Shown here one piece after another: positions 1-7,158 of a stretch of 64,000 nt of DNA. Under the pieces are notes generated by a model. The model saw only the letters and a program-made list of their open reading frames with translations. It made no database searches and was not told where the DNA came from. Origin of the DNA: Pirellulaceae bacterium (GTDB taxonomy: Bacteria > Planctomycetota > Planctomycetia > Pirellulales > Pirellulaceae); the NCBI GenBank assembly GCA_020852965.1, contig JADYZV010000008.1, positions 1-64,000 on the forward strand. Direction: 5' to 3'. The translations under genes and the position numbers were made by a program. Numbering within the stretch: the first letter of the stretch is position 1; each line of letters opens with the position of its first letter.

Positions 1-126
1 AACCAACAATACCCTCGTGCCTGCATCGGCCAGTCGCACTGCGGTCGCACAGGGCACCGACGTTTTTCCGACGCCACCTTTGCCTGTGAAGAACAAGTTG
101 CGCGTCGGTTGGTTTAAGAATTCCAT
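1..126 (-). CDS. arsA: ArsA arsenical pump ATPase, N-terminal fragment
   Basis: Only the first 42 or so codons are in the window; the gene continues past the left edge. The start is the ATG at 126-124. The reading frame gives [18 protein letters not shown] and then VGKTS, a deviant Walker A (P-loop) of the GKGGVGKT type found in ArsA/GET3 ATPases. ArsA is the cytosolic ATPase that energises arsenite export through a membrane partner such as ArsB or Acr3; no such partner is visible here. It follows arsD by 48 bp on the same strand, the usual arsD-arsA order, which supports the call over other P-loop ATPases. Confidence 0.85.
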   Translation of the reverse strand, partial: MEFLNQPTRNLFFTGKGGVGKTSVPCATAVRLADAGTRVLLV

Positions 127-174
127 GAATTGAACTCCTTGTAGGATGAACGGCGTATTGGGCAGCGGATGTGA

Positions 175-546
175 CTAGCAGCATCCACTGGTGCCACAAC
201 AACCGCCGCTTGCCTTTGCGACGGGCAGTTCCTGTTTGGCCGGTGATCCATTGACCCAGCCTGCGAGTGTATCGCGCGTTGGATAGACATTGCGGCTGAC
301 GATTTGTCCGTCGATGACGACCACCGGTAGTGCATCCGTCCCCTCCGTGCTGAGCACCTGATGAATGGACTGGTTCTCAATGAAGGCTTGAGGCTGTTGC
401 GCCAGGTTGAATCGCTCGACCTGGTGGCCTTGGGCTCTGAGCCAATCGAGATCAGCGGCAAATTGCGGCAGAACGGGATCGACATCGGGGCCACAAACAC
501 CGGTCGAGCAGCACATCGGCTTGTCGTAGACGTGAACAGTTTTCAT
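175..546 (-). CDS. arsD: ArsD arsenite metallochaperone
   Basis: The product has 123 residues, the family's normal size. ArsD binds As(III) or Sb(III) in the cytosol, passes it to ArsA and has weak regulatory activity. The three metalloid-binding cysteines are at their canonical positions Cys12, Cys13 and Cys18 in the motif PMCCSTGVCGP. Two vicinal pairs lie at the C-terminus (Cys116-117 and Cys122-123), as in the Escherichia coli plasmid ArsD. A Shine-Dalgarno sequence (AAGGAG) sits just upstream of the ATG. It lies between arsR and arsA on the same strand, so the operon order is arsR-arsD-arsA. Confidence 0.95.
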   Translation of the reverse strand: MKTVHVYDKPMCCSTGVCGPDVDPVLPQFAADLDWLRAQGHQVERFNLAQQPQAFIENQSIHQVLSTEGTDALPVVVIDGQIVSRNVYPTRDTLAGWVNGSPAKQELPVAKASGGCCGTSGCC

Positions 547-687
547 AATTTTCTCCTTGGAGAGTGGTTGAACACTTGCGACGGAAATGTCGTGAGCGGG
601 TTGCGTGGATGATGGTTTGTAAGCGATGGCGGCTTGGCGAGTTAGTCGCTGATCGTTCTCGGATGGATCACTAGCTCCTTGGCGTTC

Positions 688-712
688 TATCGTGCATCGC
701 CGTAATACGATA
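688..712 (-). promoter_or_regulatory. Second TATCGT/ACGATA inverted repeat, before arsD
   Basis: In the 225 bp between arsR and arsD, TATCGT at 688-693 and ACGATA at 707-712 form an inverted repeat with a 13 bp spacer. The same hexamers flank the arsR promoter palindrome at 1156-1173. On the minus strand the ACGATA copy reads TATCGT and would serve as a -10-like element for arsD, with a weak TAGAAA 17 bp upstream. I infer a second ArsR site or internal promoter. The different spacer length (13 against 6 bp) is the main argument against. Confidence 0.4.
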
Positions 713-771
713 AGTGGAGTTAAAATTTTTTTCTATTGAGACGGGGACTCCTTCATGCCTGCTCGCGCTAA

Positions 772-1107
772 TTACAGGTTTGCGACCAGTTTTTTGAGCT
801 TTGCCAAAGCGTCCTTGTTGATGCAGTAGCAAACCCTGGGCCCGTCGATCTCACCCTGCACGAGCCCCGTTTCTTTTAGAATCTTCAAATGCTGAGAAAC
901 GGTGGACTGTGCCAAAGGCATCTCCTCTACGATTTCACCGCATACGCAGGAGACACGGCTGAGGAGCAAACGCACGATTCGCACGCGCGCTGGGTGCGCA
1001 AGTGCCCAAGTGAGCTTGGCCAGATCCTCAGCCCAAGCGACGTCTGGCAGCGCTAGATTTTCGCCTGCGGTGCAGCATTTTGGGGAGTCTGCTTTGACCT
1101 TGACCAT
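772..1107 (-). CDS. arsR: ArsR/SmtB-family As(III)-responsive repressor
   Basis: This 111-residue winged helix-turn-helix protein matches ArsR/SmtB repressors, which leave DNA when arsenite binds. The recognition helix region reads [18 protein letters not shown] (residues 66-83). Just before it, Cys54-Val-Cys56 corresponds to the metal-binding CVC motif in the helix of classical ArsR. Further cysteines lie at Cys11-Cys12 and Cys93/Cys95, so the actual metalloid site could be of another ArsR type; which cysteines are used cannot be told from sequence. It is the first gene of the leftward ars operon and has a candidate operator over its own promoter, so autoregulation is likely. Confidence 0.9.
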   Translation of the reverse strand: MVKVKADSPKCCTAGENLALPDVAWAEDLAKLTWALAHPARVRIVRLLLSRVSCVCGEIVEEMPLAQSTVSQHLKILKETGLVQGEIDGPRVCYCINKDALAKLKKLVANL

Positions 1108-1155
1108 CGATTGCTTGCTTTCAAAATCTATTTCGTTTCCCGCACTCTAATTGTC

Positions 1156-1196
1156 TATCGTCGATTAACGATACGCTACTTTATATTTTCTGTCAA
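1156..1196 (-). promoter_or_regulatory. arsR promoter with overlapping operator palindrome
   Basis: Read on the minus strand there is a -35 TTGACA (plus coordinates 1196-1191), a 17 bp spacer and a -10 TATCGT (1173-1168), about 60 bp before the arsR start. The -10 is one arm of a perfect 6 bp inverted repeat, TATCGT at 1156-1161 and ACGATA at 1168-1173, with a 6 bp spacer. A repressor bound there would block the -10, the usual layout for ArsR autoregulation. The motifs are seen; the function is inferred. Confidence 0.6.
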
Positions 1197-1437
1197 TGCA
1201 AGTCAACACGATTTTCGGATGTTTGAAGGCCGGGTGACGCGGGATTTGCGGTTGTTGCGGACTTTGGGCGAGCCAAAACGGCGATGACCTAGCGATCGTT
1301 TGACGATGACATGAGCCTGAGGATTGTGCTATGTGTTGCGCTGGCTTCAAGGCGATAGCTGCCGAAAGCAAACCCTATGCAATTGTCCCGTGAGTGCCCC
1401 CACCCAGGATTCACCAAGCATCCATGACGTGTTTATC

Positions 1438-4400
1438 ATGACGCTGCCTCCCATTCAATTCCACTTCAATCGAACCTCAGCGGCGCATTGGTTGCTGATC
1501 TGCTGGCTGTGGGTCGCTTGGGGAGTAGTCGCGTGCGGTCAGGTGCCCAACACTTTCCAAAGTGATTCGGGATTAGCGATTCCCAATGATGCATGGATAG
1601 CTATGGGACGAGACGACGCCAACTTGAACGATTTGGCTATTTTGAGCGAAGATCATGTACTGGCTGTTGGGGATCGAGGGTTGATTCTGCGCAGCGATAG
1701 TAGCGGCCGTAAGTGGCAAACGCTAGCAAGTCCGACGACCGCCAATCTGAATGGCATCCGCTTTTCCCCCTTGGGTTTTGGATTAGCTGTGGGAGGTTGG
1801 ATTGGATCGAGCACGCGCATGAGTCATGCGGTAGTGCTCCGTTCGCTCGACGGTGGACGCTCTTGGCAGGCAGTGCCGGCGCCATCGCTGCCGCGACTGA
1901 CGGGGCTCCGAGTACAGGAGAATCGCTGTTTGGCTTGGGGAGACTACAGTCCACTGTGGCGAACGAGTCTATTTGAAAGTCTCGATGGCGGACAATCGTG
2001 GCGTGGCTTGCAGTTTCCGCGCAGGGGCAACCGCGGGGACGACAACGCTGCGGTGCCTATGGGACATGCGACAGCGGCCGAGCTTTCGAGTCATGGCGAC
2101 GTGGGAGCGGTCGACGTACTAGGACGCGCATATTTTCCTGGTTCGAATGCAGCAGATGCGAAAGCCAATCTGCCGACGATCGCCCAGCCCACACAGCCGT
2201 TGCTCGCGCTGCACCACACCGGTTCGAACTGGCTGGCGTGCGGCTCCCAGGGTGAGTTGATCAGCAGTCGCGATGGTGCGCAGTGGACCAACGTAGTCGT
2301 GCCACTCAGCCCGGCAGCGCGCCAATTATGTCAATGGCGCGCCATCACCCAGATCGAAGACACCGTGTGGGTCTGCGGCTATCCCGGATCGATCTTGTTG
2401 ACCAGTCCCGATCGCGGTGCCACTTGGCAAGTTAAAAAGACGGGACAGACGTTGCCACTGAGCGCGATGCACTTCGTCGATCAGAGCCGAGGTTGGGCGA
2501 CGGGTCCGCTAGGACTGATGCTAGCCACGCGCGATGCCGGACAGACTTGGTATGCCCAGCGACAACGCGCGCGTCGCTTGGGCGTACTGGCTATCAGTAA
2601 CACCGCGCTCGATATACCCTGGGCTCCTCTGGCGGCGGCGGCCTGGGACGAACAAGTTGCGGTTGCCGCTACCGTGGTTCAGTCGATCGATCCAATTGAA
2701 CAAGCCGACTTTCTGCCAAGCCGCTGGGCGACCTATCATGATCTCGCACCGCAAATCGGTTTGGCTGGCCTTTTCTCACAGTCGCTGACCGAGAATAGCT
2801 CCACGAACTTTAGCGACAAAATGGTGCTGCAACTGCGTTGCTGGCGTCCCGATGTCGTAATACTGGCAGATGGGAAAAACCAGCCAGTGGGTCAGCAGAG
2901 ACAACTTAGACCATCGCTGGAGGGCGAGCTACTGACGGCGATGAAAAACAGTGGCGAGGCTCATGCGCTTACGAGCGACGAACTCGATCTTCCCGCTTGG
3001 AGTGCGACCAAACTCGTTTCCACTTGCGCGGCGGAGCAGAGCCAGTACAGCGAACAGAGCTCGCGACTGCTGCGAACGCCCGGTATCTCTATTTGGGATT
3101 GTCTACTCCCACTCCCTCCAGAAGATCGCCGTACTACCGAAAGCAGCCAGGCGATCACAACCATGCGGACGGTTTGGACGCAAAGCCAGGCCAAGTCCGC
3201 ATTTTCGACGGTGCTGGGTGCAGTCCCTTCCACCATTGACAACCAGCGGCAAGTCAACATTCAAAACATCGGCAACTTTCAGCTTGTCATGGGGCGTGTT
3301 CACCGCGACCGATCGATGGATCGCTTGGCGCAAACCTCAAACAACCTGCAGTCGCTGGAGCAATGGTCGAGCGATTTGGAGTTCGTGATGCGCTCCGTGC
3401 CTGCGCGCGAGAGCCCTGCCGTGCTACAACGCTTGGCTCAGCAATTGAGTCTGTCCCAACATTGGCCCCAAAGGAAAGTCGTGTGCCAACGATTGATCGA
3501 CGTAGAGCCACATTCCGACATTGCCGATTGGGCGCGATGGGAACTGTTGACGCTCGACGTCAGCGACGAATGCGCGGCCTGGCGTAGGAGCGACGCGCGC
3601 CGAAGCGGTAACTTGCAACAAGCGGCTTCGCTAACCATGCCGGCTTCTATCCCAGGTGATTCCGCAGCGCACGGCCCGCTGGGAAGTTTGTCGGGACGCG
3701 ATGTTGGCGCGCAGACTGCCGCCTGGAACGCGAGCCCCTTCGGCGAAGTGAAGCCTGTGCGCGACCAGCAACCGAACATGAGCTCGATGGTCGTCTCCGC
3801 TTCGGCCGCACTCCCCTTAGCCGCTTCGAGTTCCTCGGTGCCTAGTACAAGCGATAAGCCTTCAAGCAACTCGAACTCGCAGGTTGTAAGTGTACGGGAT
3901 GCAACTTTATTCGACGCCAACGCCGGCCAGATGTCGGCCCTAGACGGCAGGAGCTCGCAAGCCGAAACTGCCAACGCGGCGCGACATCTATTGTTGCATT
4001 CCATACAAATTCAGTCTCCTGTGCTGCTCGCGCGTCCGGATTTGGAACTGCGTCAGTATCGTTGCGACCGCCTAGCTCAGCCTACGATTCAATCGTCCGA
4101 CGATGGGCTAGCTCGCTTGAAGCACCTCGCATCGGTTGTCCCATTGATCGGTTGGCCGCAGATGGCACAACAAGAATTGGGGCTGTTGTTCGGTCACGCC
4201 GATGGCTTGCGATGGACGGCAACGGCACAGAGGGCTGACCGACCGCCGCTGTTGGATGGAACGCTCAATGACCCGTTCTGGCAACGTGCGAACGCGATGG
4301 AGCTAACGGAACTCGACGCGACGAAACAGGCGACACAGGCGACACAGATCCGCTGGGCTTATGACCGCGAGTATCTCTACGTGGGGATTACCTCACCTCG

Positions 4401-4815
4401 CCCCAAGGCCGACATCCCGTTGCCCGTTGCCGAGCGTAGGGGATACGACGCGGAACTAAATGGCGTAGATCATGTGCAGCTTACGCTCGATACCGATCGT
4501 GACTATTGCACGGCGATCGAGCTGGGAATCGCCGCCGATGGCCGGACCTACGACCGTTGCTGTGGTTGTGCCGACTACAATCCGAAGTGGCATGTCAGCG
4601 TTCGCTCACAAACTGGGCAATGGACTGCCGAGCTGGCTATTGAGTTGGACGCACTGACAACCCAAACCGATTTGCCCGGCAAGGCTTGGGCCGTATCAGC
4701 ACGAAGGCTTCAGCCGGATGGGAACCATCAGAGTTGGTCGCGGCTTCGAAGCCACGCAGCCTATCTGCACGCCAGTGGACTGCTATTGTTCGCTGGACCA
4801 ACGCAAAGCGAGTAG
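1438..4815 (+). CDS. Exported YCF48/BNR beta-propeller protein with C-terminal CBM9-like domain
   Basis: I start at the ATG at 1438 because it opens directly into a basic/hydrophobic export signal (HWLLICWLWVAWGVVACG); the open frame extends to 1324 without signal character. The product is about 1125 residues. Residues roughly 45-400 contain repeated BNR/YCF48-type blades with Asp-box-like turns (SLDGGRSW, SLDGGQSW, SPDRGATW, TRDAGQTW). A long middle part has no recognised fold and includes a Ser/Ala-rich low-complexity stretch. The last 190 or so residues (from PPLLDGTLNDPFW) resemble family 9 carbohydrate-binding or DOMON-like modules. Family knowledge suggests a surface or periplasmic scaffold, perhaps carbohydrate-binding; no catalytic function can be assigned. 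Confidence 0.75.
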   Translation: MTLPPIQFHFNRTSAAHWLLICWLWVAWGVVACGQVPNTFQSDSGLAIPNDAWIAMGRDDANLNDLAILSEDHVLAVGDRGLILRSDSSGRKWQTLASPTTANLNGIRFSPLGFGLAVGGWIGSSTRMSHAVVLRSLDGGRSWQAVPAPSLPRLTGLRVQENRCLAWGDYSPLWRTSLFESLDGGQSWRGLQFPRRGNRGDDNAAVPMGHATAAELSSHGDVGAVDVLGRAYFPGSNAADAKANLPTIAQPTQPLLALHHTGSNWLACGSQGELISSRDGAQWTNVVVPLSPAARQLCQWRAITQIEDTVWVCGYPGSILLTSPDRGATWQVKKTGQTLPLSAMHFVDQSRGWATGPLGLMLATRDAGQTWYAQRQRARRLGVLAISNTALDIPWAPLAAAAWDEQVAVAATVVQSIDPIEQADFLPSRWATYHDLAPQIGLAGLFSQSLTENSSTNFSDKMVLQLRCWRPDVVILADGKNQPVGQQRQLRPSLEGELLTAMKNSGEAHALTSDELDLPAWSATKLVSTCAAEQSQYSEQSSRLLRTPGISIWDCLLPLPPEDRRTTESSQAITTMRTVWTQSQAKSAFSTVLGAVPSTIDNQRQVNIQNIGNFQLVMGRVHRDRSMDRLAQTSNNLQSLEQWSSDLEFVMRSVPARESPAVLQRLAQQLSLSQHWPQRKVVCQRLIDVEPHSDIADWARWELLTLDVSDECAAWRRSDARRSGNLQQAASLTMPASIPGDSAAHGPLGSLSGRDVGAQTAAWNASPFGEVKPVRDQQPNMSSMVVSASAALPLAASSSSVPSTSDKPSSNSNSQVVSVRDATLFDANAGQMSALDGRSSQAETANAARHLLLHSIQIQSPVLLARPDLELRQYRCDRLAQPTIQSSDDGLARLKHLASVVPLIGWPQMAQQELGLLFGHADGLRWTATAQRADRPPLLDGTLNDPFWQRANAMELTELDATKQATQATQIRWAYDREYLYVGITSPRPKADIPLPVAERRGYDAELNGVDHVQLTLDTDRDYCTAIELGIAADGRTYDRCCGCADYNPKWHVSVRSQTGQWTAELAIELDALTTQTDLPGKAWAVSARRLQPDGNHQSWSRLRSHAAYLHASGLLLFAGPTQSE

Positions 4816-4853
4816 GAGTGTTCGCGACTCCAGCGGCTAAGCGTGGGTATAGC

Positions 4854-4913
4854 AATGTGGCCCGACGCTCCGTCGTCGGAAGAAATGTGGCCCGACGCTC
4901 CGTCGTCGGAAGA
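4854..4913 (+). repeat. Perfect tandem duplication of a 30 bp hairpin unit
   Basis: Two identical 30 bp units (4854-4883 and 4884-4913) begin AATGTGGCCCGACGCTCCGT; each holds a hairpin with arms CCGACG and CGTCGG. A divergent inverted copy lies at 11238-11263. The units sit 38 bp after the stop of the upstream gene, in the otherwise gene-free stretch 4816-5361. Confidence 0.9.
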
Positions 4914-5011
4914 GCAGGATATACCTATCGATGCAATCGATTGCTTTACCGCGCAGCGATTGCACGCTGGATTCAGGCTCAAACGTCCTTCCTGAAGATG
5001 CGGGTTATGAA

Positions 5012-5104
5012 TAAGCACCCACGCATAAGTTACTGGAATATCGATGAACCCTGCCTAACGCCAAAGCGGCCAAAGATGCGCACAAACTTATGCGTGGGTG
5101 CTTA
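5012..5104. repeat. 93 bp element bounded by 20 bp perfect inverted repeats
   Basis: TAAGCACCCACGCATAAGTT at 5012-5031 is exactly reverse-complemented at 5085-5104, around a 53 bp centre with no evident coding. Immediately to the left, 4971-5011 resembles the repeat at 50621-50665 (both contain CTCAAACGTCCTT and GCGGGTTATGAATAA). The element could be a tiny MITE or a structured repeat. I see no gene or promoter in the rest of 5105-5361. Confidence 0.8.
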
Positions 5105-5361
5105 ATCTGGGATAAACAGACTAGACTGGCGTCGCGCCAGAAAAGTCACGTAGGATGCCGGAAGGAACTTAAGGCTTCTAGAACTAGCCACGATTGCCTA
5201 ATATGACTGAAAACACGAGCCTAGGCGCTTACGTCATTAAATCCGCCATAAAGTAGGGTTGCGAGACCTTGCACGCGGCGCGTAGAAGCCTATTCTAATA
5301 GCCAGAGAACGCTCCTGAAAAACCAGCTTCCACGGTTGAGGTGCTCGCAGCGGCATTGCCA

Positions 5362-6912
5362 ATGAGCCATCTGTTACTTTACTATCAGCGCCCAGAGCCG
5401 GCGACGTGGGTTTTCCTATCGTCGTTTTTGCTGCTAAGCATCTATTTCGTGTTCCATCGCTTCTTCTGCATTCGCAATTTGGACATCCTTCTGCTAATTC
5501 TGTTGGCACCCGGATTGATGATGGTCTACGAAGGGCGGCGAATGCACTTGGCCCAGGATCAATCGGTGACGACCGAAGTACTGGCGAGCCGGCCGTCGGC
5601 GAGCTGGCAGGTAGGGGGCGCGGCGGGTCGAGATCGCGCGAGATTCGTGGCGACGGCGCAGCCAGCCCAGCCACTGCCACAGCAACAACAAACCGTGCAA
5701 GGGGTAGCTCCAGCGGGTGCCTCCGAAACTCTGCTGGGCGAAGCCATCGGCAGCTCAACGCAGGGACAGCTCGGCTCCCCACTCAACAACGATGGCTATC
5801 CGACACCAGGGGTGCCCACTGAAACTTCGGCAGCGTCGCTCGAATTCTACGGATTCATTGCGTTGCTATTGGCATGTTTTCTGCTGATGATTCGCATGTT
5901 GATCGATCCCGCCTTTGTTCGCCGACCGTTATTAATTCCCAACTTGTCGATCGGTGGATTGAGTTTCATCGGCGTCTCACTTTTTCTGTTTCTGATGGCC
6001 AATGTCATTACGAGTTCTCCGCTCGAGCAGCGAGAGCGTGGGCCGTCCTTAGGACCTGGCTATGCGCTACTGAATATGCTTCCGGAGCTTCCTACGACAC
6101 CCGACGGTGAACCGACTGGAAGCTCTGCTGATAGGCTCGAAGACCGCGAACACTGGCTACCGAATGTCGCGAGGATATTGGCCATCTTGTCCAACTTCGC
6201 GATCGTGTTCGGCATCGTTGGAGTTGGCTATTGGCATTTCGATAATGTCAAGACAGGCATAGGCTGCGCGGTGATGTATCTTCTGTTGCCGTACACGGCC
6301 CAGATGACGGGCAACTTGGAACATGTCGTCCCAGCGGCCTTGCTGGTGTTGGCACTGTTGGCCTATCGGCAACCGCTTGTCGCAGGAATGCTGATGGGAT
6401 TGGCAGCGGGCTTGGTCTACTACCCATTGTTTTTGCTTCCGCTGTGGATCAGCTTTTATTGGCATCGCGGTCTCAAGCGTCTGCTGGGCGGTGTAGGGGC
6501 GAGCTTGCTACTGCTCTCGGGTCTGTTGTTACTTGAAGGCTTCGAAGCATTCGGAGCTCACTTGCGTAGCATGTATGGTTTGTGGCTTCCACGCATGGAT
6601 GGCCTGGTAGGTGTCTGGGGGCCAGGACGTTTCCACGCCGACTTTCGTCTACCGGTATTAGCGGCTTTCATTCTCCTGTCGGCCTCGTTTGTATTTTGGC
6701 CGCCCCGTAAGAACTTGGGGACCTTGATCTGCGGTACGGCCGCAATCATGTTGGCGGCCCAATTCTGGCATGGCAACGGCGGGGGATTATTCATGGCATG
6801 GTTTCTCCCCTTCGTGTTGTTGACCATCTTTCGCCCAAATTTGGACGATCGCATTGCCACGCAAGTCGTTTGGGGGCGCAAGGTAGCGAGAGCGTCTACC
6901 GGCGCAGGCTGA
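5362..6912 (+). CDS. Polytopic inner-membrane protein, possibly GT87-like
   Basis: About 516 residues from the ATG at 5362 (an in-frame GTG at 5341 would add seven). Roughly ten strongly hydrophobic segments are visible, beginning with TWVFLSSFLLLSIYFVF near the N-terminus. A polar Gln/Ala-rich linker of about 110 residues follows the first two. A central stretch (YTAQMTGNLEHVVPAALLVL, then a hydrophobic run ending LLPLWISFYWHR) recalls the loop pattern of DUF2029/GT87 polyprenol-dependent glycosyltransferases, but no decisive catalytic motif is seen. It converges with the DUF11 gene to its right and has no co-directional neighbour. I regard it as an unassigned membrane protein. Confidence 0.6.
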   Translation: MSHLLLYYQRPEPATWVFLSSFLLLSIYFVFHRFFCIRNLDILLLILLAPGLMMVYEGRRMHLAQDQSVTTEVLASRPSASWQVGGAAGRDRARFVATAQPAQPLPQQQQTVQGVAPAGASETLLGEAIGSSTQGQLGSPLNNDGYPTPGVPTETSAASLEFYGFIALLLACFLLMIRMLIDPAFVRRPLLIPNLSIGGLSFIGVSLFLFLMANVITSSPLEQRERGPSLGPGYALLNMLPELPTTPDGEPTGSSADRLEDREHWLPNVARILAILSNFAIVFGIVGVGYWHFDNVKTGIGCAVMYLLLPYTAQMTGNLEHVVPAALLVLALLAYRQPLVAGMLMGLAAGLVYYPLFLLPLWISFYWHRGLKRLLGGVGASLLLLSGLLLLEGFEAFGAHLRSMYGLWLPRMDGLVGVWGPGRFHADFRLPVLAAFILLSASFVFWPPRKNLGTLICGTAAIMLAAQFWHGNGGGLFMAWFLPFVLLTIFRPNLDDRIATQVVWGRKVARASTGAG

Positions 6913-6979
6913 CTTCGCAGTTTGCCAAACAGATAAGTCAGTTTTGTGAATAGAACACGACGAAGGCACCCCTGCCTAA

Positions 6980-7026
6980 ACTTTTCCACCCGCTCGCCAC
7001 CTCAGGTGGCGGGCGGATGGAAAAGT
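6980..7026. repeat. Long hairpin between convergent genes
   Basis: A 22 bp arm at 6980-7001 (starting ACTTTTCCACCCGC) pairs with 7005-7026 (ending TGGAAAAGT) with two mismatches and a 3 nt loop. It lies 67 bp after the membrane-protein gene and 132 bp beyond the end of the opposing DUF11 gene. It has short A/T runs at its base, so it may end transcription from both sides, or be another copy of a mobile palindromic repeat. Confidence 0.7.
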
Positions 7027-7158
7027 GGGGCGCTGGTGTGGACCTCGATCTATATTCAAAACTCATTCACCCGTGAGACAAGCTCGGAGCACGGATAAGG
7101 ATGCCATCGCGGCTTCGCTCTGAAACAGTTGAGAAAACTGTGCGACGCAATGGTAGTG

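Noticed and set aside
1324..1437. Upstream start of the YCF48/BNR gene
   Set aside because: The added 38 residues are Cys/Pro-rich and would bury the export signal that starts at 1438.
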